A program made the translations under genes and the position numbers. 64,000 bases of DNA from Phragmitibacter sp965284365 (GTDB taxonomy: Bacteria; Verrucomicrobiota; Verrucomicrobiia; Verrucomicrobiales; Verrucomicrobiaceae): the NCBI GenBank assembly GCA_965284365.1, contig OZ260079.1, forward strand, positions 1,612,001-1,676,000, written 5' to 3'. Positions 42,968 through 51,465 of the stretch are shown piece by piece (positions within the stretch are counted from its first letter, which is position 1; each line of letters opens with the position of its first letter). The notes beneath the pieces were generated by a model. The model was given only the letters and a program-made list of their open reading frames with translations, ran no database searches and had not been told where the DNA came from.

Positions 42968-45490
42968 ATGACGCCTGATCCCATTCGCACCGAACCCGCC
43001 CTCAACGGCCGGTGGTGTGCGCATGGAAAGTGGTTCCGGCACGACAATGGCCGGAAGGTCTGGCTCAACGGTGTTACCTACGGTCCCTTCAAGCCGAATC
43101 ACGCTGGCCAGCCATGGCCTGAGGCCCCCCGACTTCGTACAGACATCGCGAAAATCGTGAATTTGGGATTCAACGTTATTCGCACCTACGACCCTCCCAG
43201 TGCCGCGCTCCTCGATGCCTGCGCGGAACACGGTCTGCGTTTGATGGTCGGCGTACCTTGGACCCAGCACGCTGACTTCTACGCGGACACCCAGCTCCAA
43301 ACAGAAGCAGAGCATGCTGTCCGTCTGACGGCACGCAGCCTGCGCGACCACCCGCTCGTCATTGCAATCCTGATTGGCAACGAAATTGAAAAGACCCTCG
43401 TGCGCTGGATCGGGCCGGATCGGGTTAGAAGCTTTCTGGAGCGGCTCATCGCCATTGTTCATGAAGAGGCGCCGCTTCTCAGCGCCGGGTATTCGAACTA
43501 CCCTTCCACAGAGTATCTGCTGCCGCGCAACGCCGATTTTGTGGCCTTCAATATCTTTCTCGAGGATCGCCAACAGTTCCGCCGCTATCTGCAGCGGCTC
43601 CAGATTCAGGCAGGTGACAAACCCTTGCTCATCACCGAGTTCGGGCTCGATTCTCTGCGCGCGGGTGAGTCTGCCCAGGCAGAAGCGCTGGACTGGCAGC
43701 GTCAGGAAGCCCGCGCTGCGCATATCGCCGGCAGCTTCACTTTCTCCTTCACGGACGAATGGCACCGCGGCGGCGAAGATATACAAGACTGGGCCTTCGG
43801 TCTTGTAATGCGGGACCGGCAGGAAAAAGTCGTCTGTCAGATGCTGCGGAATGAACTCGGTGACGAAGCGCTAATGGCAGAGTTCCCATCGGAGCAATCC
43901 AAGCCGCTACGCATGAGTGTGGTGGTATGCACCTTCAATGGTTCCGCTACCCTGGCCGCCTGCCTCCGGGGTCTGGCCCAACAGAATTACCCTGACTACG
44001 AGGTCTTGCTCATCGATGATGGATCTACTGACGCGATTCCTCAGATCGCCGCAGAGTTTCCCCAAGTGCGGTATTACCGCCAAACGCACGCCGGACTTAG
44101 CGCTGCCCGGAATCTGGGTTGTGAGCAGGCAACGGGAGAGATCATTGCCTACACGGATGACGATTGCATTCCCGATGAAGATTGGCTGCGTGAGTTGAGC
44201 CACGCCTTCACAGGCCCTGAGAACCAAAAAACCGTTGCGGCCGGAGGCCCGAATATTCCTCCGCCGCCCCGCAATGAAACGGAAGCCTGTGTGGGCGTTT
44301 CTCCCGGCGCACCTGCTCATGTTTTGTTGAACGACGGTGATGCCGAGCACCTTCCCGGCTGCAACCTGGCCATCCGAAAATCGGCTCTCGTGGCAGTGGG
44401 CGGATTCCATCCGGTGTTCACAACCGCCGGTGATGACGTGGACATCTGCTGGCGTCTCCTCCAAGCCGGCGGACGCCTTCGCTTTCGGGCGACCGCCGTG
44501 GTGTGGCACCACAGGCGCTTTTCTCTCAAGGCGTACATCCGGCAGCAGATGGGCTATGGACGAGCAGAGGCACTGCTGATGAAGCACTATCCGGAGCGTT
44601 TCGCCCTTGGCGGCGGGGCTCGCTGGCAGGGCATTATTTACCGCGCAGCCTCACAGCAGCATGCGCTGGAGCATGGCTCGATCCACTACGGGTCTTTCGG
44701 CCTCGCCCCGTTCCAGGGTATCTATGAAAATGGGAACGCACCCGCTGGTCTGGCTTCCTGGGCCACAGGGGTTCTCTGGCTCGCAACGGCCGCCGTCTTT
44801 CTGATGCTTGGGCTGGTCCACGGCGCCATCGCTCTGCTCGGACTTGGTATGTTTATGGTAACGGGTGGTTGTGCGTGGAGACATTCCGGTGCTGCCTATG
44901 TCTCCTTGCGTCGTCCGGCCCGTTCGCAACGCTTCTTGCTGGCCATTCTCTGTCTCGTCCAGCCGATCGTCCGGCAGTGGGCACGCCTTCACGCCATGCG
45001 CCGTCTGCGAGCCTGGCCTGGCGGCAGGTTCCAATGGCGCCGCAAATCCGAATCACAGGCGACCCCTCGCAATGCCTGGGACAAAACGCGTTCCTATTGG
45101 AGCAGTTCCACTGCGGACCGCAGCGACCTGCTAAACCGTCTTGCCATACTCGCTGAAGAGAACGGGATCCACGTGTACCCAGAACCTGATACCAGTTCCT
45201 GGGACCTCCGGCTTCAGTCTGGCAATCGGCAGTGGTTGCTCACTTCAGTGACGGAGTATCAGAGCTCGTCGCTTCGGCTCACCCGCGTTGCTCTGCGTAG
45301 AACAGGTCTTTTGAGCAGGTTCTTCCCTTCTTACTCCGAGGCGTGCGTTTGGCGGCTCATTGATTCGGCGGCTCGCGAAGTCGGCATGACTTCGGGAAAT
45401 GTCCAGGCGCGGCGGGAGGCTTTACCCCTGGTTCCAACCATCGTCTCAGTTGCGCCGGAGCCTGCCCACGCTGAAATGATCCAATCATGA
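42968..45490 (+). CDS. fusion: TIM-barrel glycoside hydrolase + GT2 glycosyltransferase
   Basis: 840 residues. Residues about 15-305 look like a clan-A glycoside hydrolase: LGFNVIRTYDPP, VIAILIGNEIEKT with likely acid/base Glu139, and LLITEFGLDS with likely nucleophile Glu224. Residues 316-590 are a family 2 glycosyltransferase: MSVVVCTFNGSATLAACLRG, LLIDDGSTDAIP, then the DxD-like TDDDC at 396-400 and a late W/R segment. Membrane helices follow (about 596-640 and 655-675), then a soluble C-terminal domain of about 130 residues (DLLNRLAILAEENGIHVY). There is no signal peptide, so the hydrolase part is probably cytoplasmic. It may make and trim a cell-surface glycan. It overlaps the next gene by 4 bases. 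Confidence 0.85.
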   Translation: MTPDPIRTEPALNGRWCAHGKWFRHDNGRKVWLNGVTYGPFKPNHAGQPWPEAPRLRTDIAKIVNLGFNVIRTYDPPSAALLDACAEHGLRLMVGVPWTQHADFYADTQLQTEAEHAVRLTARSLRDHPLVIAILIGNEIEKTLVRWIGPDRVRSFLERLIAIVHEEAPLLSAGYSNYPSTEYLLPRNADFVAFNIFLEDRQQFRRYLQRLQIQAGDKPLLITEFGLDSLRAGESAQAEALDWQRQEARAAHIAGSFTFSFTDEWHRGGEDIQDWAFGLVMRDRQEKVVCQMLRNELGDEALMAEFPSEQSKPLRMSVVVCTFNGSATLAACLRGLAQQNYPDYEVLLIDDGSTDAIPQIAAEFPQVRYYRQTHAGLSAARNLGCEQATGEIIAYTDDDCIPDEDWLRELSHAFTGPENQKTVAAGGPNIPPPPRNETEACVGVSPGAPAHVLLNDGDAEHLPGCNLAIRKSALVAVGGFHPVFTTAGDDVDICWRLLQAGGRLRFRATAVVWHHRRFSLKAYIRQQMGYGRAEALLMKHYPERFALGGGARWQGIIYRAASQQHALEHGSIHYGSFGLAPFQGIYENGNAPAGLASWATGVLWLATAAVFLMLGLVHGAIALLGLGMFMVTGGCAWRHSGAAYVSLRRPARSQRFLLAILCLVQPIVRQWARLHAMRRLRAWPGGRFQWRRKSESQATPRNAWDKTRSYWSSSTADRSDLLNRLAILAEENGIHVYPEPDTSSWDLRLQSGNRQWLLTSVTEYQSSSLRLTRVALRRTGLLSRFFPSYSEACVWRLIDSAAREVGMTSGNVQARREALPLVPTIVSVAPEPAHAEMIQS

Positions 45491-45912
45491 TCCGCCTCTC
45501 TCGCTCCTTCCTTCTCGCACTGGGCATCGTGGCTCTTTTTTCGGCTTGCGGCGAGAAAGAGAAATCCGCCGCTGGTCCACCCAAGGAAGTGAGCTACAGC
45601 AAGCTCATCTATGAGAGCCTTGGCACCGACGCCATCTTCCTGGATCCGGACACCAACAAAGGCTTTACCGGCATTGCCCGTGACCATGACAAGAAGGGCG
45701 CACTCATCAGTGAGTTCCCCTTCAAGGACGGTCGCTTTCATGGGTTGGTGAAGGAATGGTATCCGAGCGGCAAACCGAAATCCGAGACGGAATTCGCCGC
45801 TGGTCTGCGCTCCGGCAGGAATATCGAATGGACAGAGGACGGCGCAGTCTTCAGCGAGCGGGTCTACGACAAGGACAAAATTGTCAGCGAGAAGAAGCCG
45901 ACTTCGCCTTAA
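45487..45912 (+). CDS. MORN/YwqK-like repeat lipoprotein
   Basis: 141 residues. Signal with lipobox (SRSFLLALGIVALFSACG, Cys21), then short repeats FKDGRFHGLVKEWYPSGKPK, FAAGLRSGRNIEWTEDG of MORN/YwqK type. Such repeats occur in many secreted proteins with no fixed function. Its start overlaps the stop of the hydrolase-glycosyltransferase fusion gene (ATGA), so the two are translationally coupled and may work at the same site, perhaps in glycan binding at the outer membrane. Confidence 0.8.
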   Translation: MIRLSRSFLLALGIVALFSACGEKEKSAAGPPKEVSYSKLIYESLGTDAIFLDPDTNKGFTGIARDHDKKGALISEFPFKDGRFHGLVKEWYPSGKPKSETEFAAGLRSGRNIEWTEDGAVFSERVYDKDKIVSEKKPTSP

Positions 45913-46010
45913 CAGTTACATGGTTGGTTTTTATTCCCGGACAGGGAATCATAGCGTGGCTACGCTAGCTTCGGCCCTTTGAGCGCACCGGTAGGTGATG
46001 GCAGAGACTG

Positions 46011-46019
46011 TGCTATAAT
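46011..46019 (+). promoter_or_regulatory. extended -10 promoter element
   Basis: TGCTATAAT contains a perfect TATAAT with a TG one base ahead. It is 88 bases before the ATG of the large acidic protein. No good -35 lies at normal spacing, which extended -10 promoters can lack. Confidence 0.45.
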
Positions 46020-46106
46020 TCCGAGGGAAATAATTTGTGTAGATACTTCGTGTAATTTGATGACAGAGAGCTTGGTATACCTTATGTTTATAGAAATCTA
46101 AGATTT

Positions 46107-48320
46107 ATGGCAGCCGCTAACAACAGCGAGCAACCACCGCAGCTTCCAAATGATCATTGGAAAAAGCTGGGGCTGGTTTGTGGCGCAGTCGTCGCGGGCT
46201 GGGCCATTGGAAAACGCGGCTCCACAGGGCTGACTGCGGGAATGGCTGCGGTAGCAGGCCTGAAGCTTCTCGCCAAGCGACCTCCGCCTAACCCAAGGAC
46301 GCTACCAGACACGGACTGTCCTGCATTCGTTGCGCTGGAGGAAGCGCCGGTGGAGGCGTTGGAAACGTCTCCGGGTTGTTATGAAACGACGCCGGTGGAG
46401 GATGTCAGCCCGGTAGAAGTACCCATAGAGTTTGGCTCTTCCACGGCGATCTTCGATTCCCTTTCTGTGCAGGGATCCCTTTCAGACACGGATTTCGCCG
46501 ATCCTAAGATTGTCCAGGAACCGGTCACACCACCCGCTTTCGCTGCTGAGGAAATACTTGTACCGGAATCGCAGATAGCAGCAGAGACCTCGGCAGAAGC
46601 GGACTTCGGAACCATCATCGAGGCAGCGACAGACTTCGCGTCTGAACCCGAAAATACGTCAGCAGGATCATCGGTGGTGACCGCCTGTTTTGAGGACGCA
46701 CCCTGTGCAACGGATACCGATGAGAGACTGGCCGAGTCCGCATCGCTTTCCGAGTCGCTGACGGAAGCCCCGTCCCTGGAATGCGAAATCAGCGCCACGG
46801 CTGCTAATGCCCCGTCGTCTGATCCACAGGTTACCGAATCCGAAGCGATCCAGCAGCAAGACCTTCCTCCAGCGGAGCTTCATGCCTTGGCGCTGATTTC
46901 TTCACCTCCGGTTTCTACCGAGCCGCCTGTCACGTCCGTGGATTTCACCATGGCATTCGGCCCCTTCATTTGGGAGGCTGGAGTAGATACGGTTAGTTGG
47001 AGTGATACTCCCTCCGAGACCGTCTGGTACGGTCTGCAGGATCATGAAAATTTCCTCGAAGAATCTCCGGACGTAGAAGCGGAGATCGCCAGCCAGCGAT
47101 TGGCGGAGGTCACCGATGCTGACAAGGAGGCGTGGCTGAAAATGCTGGAGCCTCCTCCGTCAGCCGCGCCTGTCGAAGAGATAGAAGAGTCCCCTCTTCT
47201 CGGTCAATTTCCCGTTTCCGATTCCCCTTTCATTTCCGCATCGGCGTCAGAGTTCGAATCTCCAACCGCACCTGAATTCGCCGCAGAGCCTGCGCCGGCA
47301 GTTTCTCTTTCCCATGCCGTTCCGGAAGCGTTTCTGGAGACTCCCCTGATTTCCGAGCCGACATTGCCCGATGCCTTGGATGCGGCATCCATCGAAGTGA
47401 TCTCGGCGGAGGCGGATGCGAGTCCTGCGCTCCCCAGCGCCGCGACAGAAACAGAAATCAGCCCGTTGCAGCCGGCCCAGCCGTTTTCGCTTTTCCTCCC
47501 GATACCACGGCCGGACTCCACCTCTCCCTCACTCACCTCAACGGAGATTCTGCCTCCTGAGAACGCGCAAGCGCTTTCAACCATGGAAAGCACAGATCCG
47601 GATGCTGATGAGCGGCTCTCTGGGTTTGTGCTGATGGAGGACGAAGATGCCCCTCCCCTGACTACTACTACTTTATCGGATCGGTCGTCGCCCTTCCTGG
47701 ACGAAGAGCCATGGACGTCCGAAGGATTCGGCGACATGCTTAATAAGTACGGCATCGTCAGCGAGTCTCGCATCAATGTGGTGCAATCTTCCCCGAGCCC
47801 GAATGGTCCTCACTTGGATACCGCTCAATTCACGGTTCGTCCTACGGTTCCATTTTCCGCGATGCCATCTCCGTCTGGCCTGGAGATCCGGTCCAAAACG
47901 GCACTCCCCTCTCCCAAGGCACGGTCGGCATCAGATGGTTCTCTCCCCGAGCCGTCACCTGTGAAGCTGGTGGTCCACCGGAGTGTCGAACCCCTCGCCC
48001 CGACAGGCCGTCCTCGCCGTCACCTAGCCCGCGCGGCGCTCCTCATGACGGTGCTGATGGCTCTCGTCGTGGGTGTCTTTGTCTTCACCGATGCGGGCAG
48101 AAACAGCTTTGATATCGGCTGGTGGAAGCAATTTAGCGCGGAAACCTTGCGTCTGACAAAGCCGGTGAATACGGTCAATCCAGTGATCATCCCCTCTGCT
48201 GCTAATGCAAATGAAGGCCGTGTGATTCCCATCTCCACGCACAGCCCGGCTCAGCGGATCAATGTGAGCGAGCAACATGAAGTGTCGCTCAAATCGGCTT
48301 CGGCTTCATTGCCTCATTAA
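46107..48320 (+). CDS. large acidic Glu/Ser/Pro-rich membrane protein, unknown family
   Basis: 737 residues. A Gly/Ala-rich hydrophobic segment near the N-terminus (KKLGLVCGAVVAGWAIGK, then LTAGMAAVAGLKLLAK) is followed by about 560 residues of acidic low complexity, rich in Glu, Ser, Pro, Ala and Thr, with short hydrophobic motifs. A basic region (GRPRRHLARAALL) leads into a C-terminal helix (TVLMALVVGVFVF) and about 65 further residues. I recognise no domain. It may be an unstructured spacer or scaffold between two membrane anchors. Base composition fits the neighbours. Its 3' end overlaps the zinc-ribbon gene on the other strand by 32 bases. Upstream is an extended -10 element. Confidence 0.78.
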   Translation: MAAANNSEQPPQLPNDHWKKLGLVCGAVVAGWAIGKRGSTGLTAGMAAVAGLKLLAKRPPPNPRTLPDTDCPAFVALEEAPVEALETSPGCYETTPVEDVSPVEVPIEFGSSTAIFDSLSVQGSLSDTDFADPKIVQEPVTPPAFAAEEILVPESQIAAETSAEADFGTIIEAATDFASEPENTSAGSSVVTACFEDAPCATDTDERLAESASLSESLTEAPSLECEISATAANAPSSDPQVTESEAIQQQDLPPAELHALALISSPPVSTEPPVTSVDFTMAFGPFIWEAGVDTVSWSDTPSETVWYGLQDHENFLEESPDVEAEIASQRLAEVTDADKEAWLKMLEPPPSAAPVEEIEESPLLGQFPVSDSPFISASASEFESPTAPEFAAEPAPAVSLSHAVPEAFLETPLISEPTLPDALDAASIEVISAEADASPALPSAATETEISPLQPAQPFSLFLPIPRPDSTSPSLTSTEILPPENAQALSTMESTDPDADERLSGFVLMEDEDAPPLTTTTLSDRSSPFLDEEPWTSEGFGDMLNKYGIVSESRINVVQSSPSPNGPHLDTAQFTVRPTVPFSAMPSPSGLEIRSKTALPSPKARSASDGSLPEPSPVKLVVHRSVEPLAPTGRPRRHLARAALLMTVLMALVVGVFVFTDAGRNSFDIGWWKQFSAETLRLTKPVNTVNPVIIPSAANANEGRVIPISTHSPAQRINVSEQHEVSLKSASASLPH

Positions 48321-48528
48321 GAGAGCCACAGCGAGGGCAAGCGGTCACCTTCGACTTGGCCTGGTTCTCGTAGATATTCCCGCAGATCCGGCAGGAAACG
48401 AGATCCTGTCTCGCCTGATTTTCTTGACGGCGCTCCTTGGCGACAGCCACCAGCCAAAAAATGCCCAGCAGCGTGACCGCCGCAGTGACGCTGACCAACA
48501 TCAAATCTGTGAGGGATACTTCAATCAT
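48289..48528 (-). CDS. small membrane protein with zinc ribbon
   Basis: 79 residues. An N-terminal membrane helix (LMLVSVTAAVTLLGIFWLVAV) is followed by a basic stretch and a zinc ribbon with CRICGNIY and CPRCGSLN (two CxxC pairs), so a Zn or similar metal site is likely. It is the last gene of the leftward ExbB-ExbD unit, 48 bases after the TonB-like protein. The cytoplasmic side would carry the ribbon if the N-terminus is outside. Its end overlaps the acidic membrane protein by 32 bases. Confidence 0.75.
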   Translation of the reverse strand: MIEVSLTDLMLVSVTAAVTLLGIFWLVAVAKERRQENQARQDLVSCRICGNIYENQAKSKVTACPRCGSLNEAMKPKPI

Positions 48529-48576
48529 GCCGCATCGATGGTGGCTTGCGCATAGCTTAGAGACACCGTTTATTTT

Positions 48577-49374
48577 TCATGGTGCGCCCACTGGGCGCCA
48601 CTGAAACTCCGCAACGCCCCAAGTGGGAGCGGGTGCGACAGCGGGTTGCGCAGGATCAGCTTTCCCCTTTGCGACTTGTGGCGCAAAACGTATACCCAGT
48701 AACTTTTGCGAGAGCTTCTGGACTACCCCTGGGCGCTCAAACACACCCAGCGGAAGGGCGAAAAACGTGCGGCCGCTGGCATCCACCCCCAGGCGAAAAC
48801 GGCCTGCATCCGGCTCCAGCAACTCGAAGCCCGCCAGGTCCGGTTTCCCAGCGAGGGTTCGCTCCGCGAGCGCCCCGGACAACTTCAGCGTAAGTTCCAG
48901 ACGTCGCGCTTCCTGTGGAGACTCGGCTTTCACGTCCTTGAGGTCGCGGAGATCCAGCAGCGGCAGCACAGGCTCATCGGGATTGAGGAGACGGGCTGGG
49001 GGCGTCGACGCAGACTTGTGGGGAAGATCCTGCAATTCCAGTTTGTGGCCTTCAAAGCTAGGGTGAAAAATGGGAACCTGCTCGCCCGCAAGCCCATTTT
49101 CGGCCGCCTCCGGCGGAGCTGGAAGAAGCAGGTGGTCCTGGTCTCCGGTTCGGCCCAGCATGGCACGAGCGTTGGGATCATTAAGATCCAGAAACACCAC
49201 CTCGTGCGGCAGAGGCGTGGCGCGTTCTGCCTGGGGATACACCACGCGGAATAGGGAGAAAAATGCGATGGTGGCTATCGTCACCATGATGAGCCAGCCA
49301 ATCAGCCCCCGCTCCTCGGTTGTACGGCGCAACCAGTTAAAGGTTAGCTCTTGTACCGTGTGCTTTTCCCGCAT
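48577..49374 (-). CDS. single-span protein with TonB-like shape, in ExbB/ExbD unit
   Basis: 265 residues. A short cytoplasmic N-terminus, one membrane helix (LIGWLIMVTIATIAFFSLFRVVYP), then a Pro-rich, mostly helical or unstructured periplasmic part that includes RLLNPDEPVLPLLDLRDLK and a compact C-terminal segment (RFRLGVDASGRTFFALPLGVFERPG). The layout matches TonB/TolA-like energy-transducing proteins, but I see no TonB C-terminal motif and no His in the helix as in TonB. It lies 24 bases after exbD. Its role as a transmitter is inferred from position and shape only. Confidence 0.7.
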   Translation of the reverse strand: MREKHTVQELTFNWLRRTTEERGLIGWLIMVTIATIAFFSLFRVVYPQAERATPLPHEVVFLDLNDPNARAMLGRTGDQDHLLLPAPPEAAENGLAGEQVPIFHPSFEGHKLELQDLPHKSASTPPARLLNPDEPVLPLLDLRDLKDVKAESPQEARRLELTLKLSGALAERTLAGKPDLAGFELLEPDAGRFRLGVDASGRTFFALPLGVFERPGVVQKLSQKLLGIRFAPQVAKGKADPAQPAVAPAPTWGVAEFQWRPVGAP

Positions 49375-49398
49375 GAGCCTCGCTTCTGTATATCCTCC

Positions 49399-49800
49399 TC
49401 AAAGACCAGGCTGCGTGGCGTAGGCCACCTCATAGCCCAGCGCCAGTGCCGCATTTCCCGCCTCTTGGACCCGCCCAAAAGGCGCCATTTCGTCCGCGTG
49501 AATGATGGTCCGGCGGCCTTCCCGCTTTTTCTCTTCCAGCTTGTCCCGCAGTCCCGCGAGGCTAACGGGCAGCCCATCGAAATAATAGGGGCTCTCGCCA
49601 TGAGCGGTCACTGTGATCACCTGGGCCCGCTCGAATCCATTCAGCCGGGAACCGCTTTGCGGGAGGTTTACCGTGACACCGCTGCGGATGACAAAGGTGG
49701 AACCCAACAGGAAAAAGATGAGCAGCACCAACAAGACATTCAGCACCGGACTCAGATAGAGCCAGAACGTCTGTTTCGGCAAATGGCTGACAAGTTTCAT
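49399..49800 (-). CDS. ExbD/TolR-type protein with Asn at the proton-carrier position
   Basis: 133 residues. The single helix SPVLNVLLVLLIFFLLGSTFV aligns with E. coli ExbD TPFIDVMLVLLIIFMV; here Asn21 (codon AAT) replaces the aspartate (Asp25 in E. coli) that takes part in proton movement. The periplasmic part VTVNLPQSGSRL matches the family, and the C-terminus resembles ExbD dimer folds. It lies 24 bases before the TonB-like gene and 150 bases after the ExbB-like gene. A mutation or base-call error in one codon cannot be excluded, but the paired change in ExbB argues against chance. Confidence 0.85.
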   Translation of the reverse strand: MKLVSHLPKQTFWLYLSPVLNVLLVLLIFFLLGSTFVIRSGVTVNLPQSGSRLNGFERAQVITVTAHGESPYYFDGLPVSLAGLRDKLEEKKREGRRTIIHADEMAPFGRVQEAGNAALALGYEVAYATQPGL

Positions 49801-49950
49801 GTTAAGGTGATCCCGCGTGACTTCGTTTCATCACGCCGGAGCTGACGCACCCGTGCGGGTAATAACCATTCCTTATATCACGAGACTTCGTGGCCGTGAA
49901 AGCTCTTCGGAGCAATTCCTTTTAATGCCCTACGTTTCCACGCCGCCAGT

Positions 49951-50679
49951 TCAGGCGTTTCGGCCCCGCTTCGGTAAGCCTGTCGTCGCCGGCGACACTG
50001 GCTGGGCTTCCCTTTGCTGGCGGAATTCGACGATCTGAGCTCCGCCTTCGCTTTTCGCGTCCGCCTCCCGGTTGTCTTCCAGGATGTTTACGATCTCAAT
50101 GCCGGCTCTTTCCAGATCATGCATGAGGTGGCGGGATTTCGCCGACAGATAGGCGAAAAAGAGAAAACTTGGAATCGCTACCACCAGGCCCAAGCCCGAT
50201 GTGATCAGGCTTTGATAAACACCATGGGCCACAAAGGCAGGGGTAGCATAGCCATTCACACTGTTGAATTCCGTGAAGGTGTTCATCAAACCGGCAATGG
50301 TTCCCAGCAAACCGATCAATGGCGCCGCATGTGCGATGCCATGCAGCACGCTCAGGTACCGTTCCAGCCGAGGCACTTCCAGTTGTCCGGCTTCCTGGAC
50401 AATTTCCTTCAGCTGCTCCCGGGGCACATGATGCCGCAACAACGCTGCGTGCAGAACCCGTCCGGCAGGCACGCGGGTGGCCACACATTCCTGGAGAGCT
50501 TCCGCATAATTCTTCCGACGGATCAGACTCGCCAAACCGGACAGGAACTCACCGACGTTCAGGGCGGCGCGGTGAAAGTAGGAAACTCTCTCAGCGAATA
50601 TCGCCACCGCTAAAACAAAACACCCGAACAACAGCCAAACAAAAGGTCCACCTTTCGAAATGAGATCAAGCCACGGCAT
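49951..50679 (-). CDS. MotA/TolQ/ExbB proton-channel family protein with altered polar residues
   Basis: 242 residues. Three membrane helices: the first near 12-30, the second in HAAPLIGLLGTIAGLMNTF (Thr127 aligns with E. coli ExbB Thr148), and the third in YQSLITSGLGLVVAIPSFLFF. In the third, Gln156 (codon CAA) stands where E. coli ExbB has Glu176, and Ser161 aligns with Thr181. The soluble part between helices 1 and 2 is ExbB-like. It should form a pentamer with the ExbD-like protein, but two acid residues expected in the channel are neutral. It opens the leftward unit and is followed by exbD after 150 bases. Confidence 0.85.
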   Translation of the reverse strand: MPWLDLISKGGPFVWLLFGCFVLAVAIFAERVSYFHRAALNVGEFLSGLASLIRRKNYAEALQECVATRVPAGRVLHAALLRHHVPREQLKEIVQEAGQLEVPRLERYLSVLHGIAHAAPLIGLLGTIAGLMNTFTEFNSVNGYATPAFVAHGVYQSLITSGLGLVVAIPSFLFFAYLSAKSRHLMHDLERAGIEIVNILEDNREADAKSEGGAQIVEFRQQREAQPVSPATTGLPKRGRNA

Positions 50680-50745
50680 GTTTTAAAGGGGAGAGTGTCA
50701 GGGTGTTATGTCACTAACCAGCCTCCGGGCCATCAAACAAAGAAC

Positions 50746-50766
50746 ATTTTTCTCGATGAGAAAAAT
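50746..50766. repeat. perfect 9-bp dyad upstream of the ExbB unit
   Basis: ATTTTTCTC (50746-50754), GAT, GAGAAAAAT (50758-50766). It lies in the 227-base spacer between the unknown gene at 50907 and exbB, 67 bases before the exbB start. It could be an operator for the ExbB unit or a weak terminator of the upstream gene; it is AT-rich. Confidence 0.5.
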
Positions 50767-50906
50767 CAGGGACTGGCCGGTAGCGTAGAGCCGATTTTAT
50801 GCCGGAGCAATACACTTTTTGACCAAATTCACGCTTCCCAAACTATCAGCATTATGCGCGCTTTTCGTCTGACTCAATCACCGGAAGCAGTTCGTCACCT
50901 CGCGCA

Positions 50907-51287
50907 TCAGGCGGCGTGTTTCTCCCAAGCTGCGGAAGCGGAGACAAGGCCTGCCCCTTCGTCCACCAGCAGAACGTCCTTCCATCTCTTCCGATCGCGC
51001 AGCTTTTCAATGCCATTCACCCTCGTCCGCTTCCACCCAGCGACTTGAAGCTCTCGCGTGGAAACGGAGTAGGTGGCACTTTCTGCCAAAATGACATACT
51101 CTTGACCCTCACGCTCCGGCTGGACGTATATTTCAATGTTCCCCCGACCCATAGCCCTGATGAGCGAGAACGATCCAACCTCTACTTCCATCTCCAGATG
51201 CTCAGCGCAAAGCAGGAAGTGCTCATTGGAAAGTCGGCCCGTGGTCGCGAAAACTTTTGTCTGCATTGGGTGCTGATTAGTTTTCAT
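50907..51287 (-). CDS. unknown protein, possibly OstA/LptA-like beta fold
   Basis: 126 residues. No clear signal peptide or membrane helix. The middle (LLCAEHLEMEVEVGSFSLIRAMGRGNIEIYV, then YVILAESATYSVSTRELQVAGWKRTRV) has alternating beta pattern with an AE..TYS..T..L.V.G spacing that recalls the OstA/LptA repeat; this likeness is weak. Codon use in this frame looks natural, whereas two other long frames here (50695-51048 and 50916-51311, both plus) look like shadows. A -10-like TATAGT lies on this strand 23 bases before the start. It is upstream of the ExbB unit on the same strand. Confidence 0.6.
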   Translation of the reverse strand: MKTNQHPMQTKVFATTGRLSNEHFLLCAEHLEMEVEVGSFSLIRAMGRGNIEIYVQPEREGQEYVILAESATYSVSTRELQVAGWKRTRVNGIEKLRDRKRWKDVLLVDEGAGLVSASAAWEKHAA

Positions 51288-51307
51288 AAGTCGATATTCA
51301 GGAAATC

Positions 51308-51335
51308 TTGACTATACTATTTAAGGAAATAAAAA
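51308..51335 (+). promoter_or_regulatory. putative promoter toward pabA/trpG
   Basis: TTGACT at 51308-51313, a 16-base spacer and TAAAAA at 51330-51335, in an AT-rich stretch. It overlaps a possible leftward -10 for the 50907-51287 gene, so the two promoters would be divergent and close. Confidence 0.35.
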
Positions 51336-51465
51336 ATTGCAAGCGTCCTAATAATTTTCAGAATAATCCTGCGGGCTTTTTAAAATATCCTGCTCTGCTG
51401 CCCGCCGCATTTGCCTTCCCCGATCCCGCCCCTACATTAGCCACGCCTCTCATCGGCAGCCCCCC

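Noticed and set aside
47204..47776. Minus-strand frame (190 codons) across the acidic membrane protein
   Set aside because: Ser/Gly-rich mirror of the Glu/Pro/Ser codons of the plus frame; a shadow.
50916..51311. Plus-strand frame opposite the unknown 126-residue gene
   Set aside because: Its product has no pattern, while the minus frame shows regular beta alternation and natural codon use.
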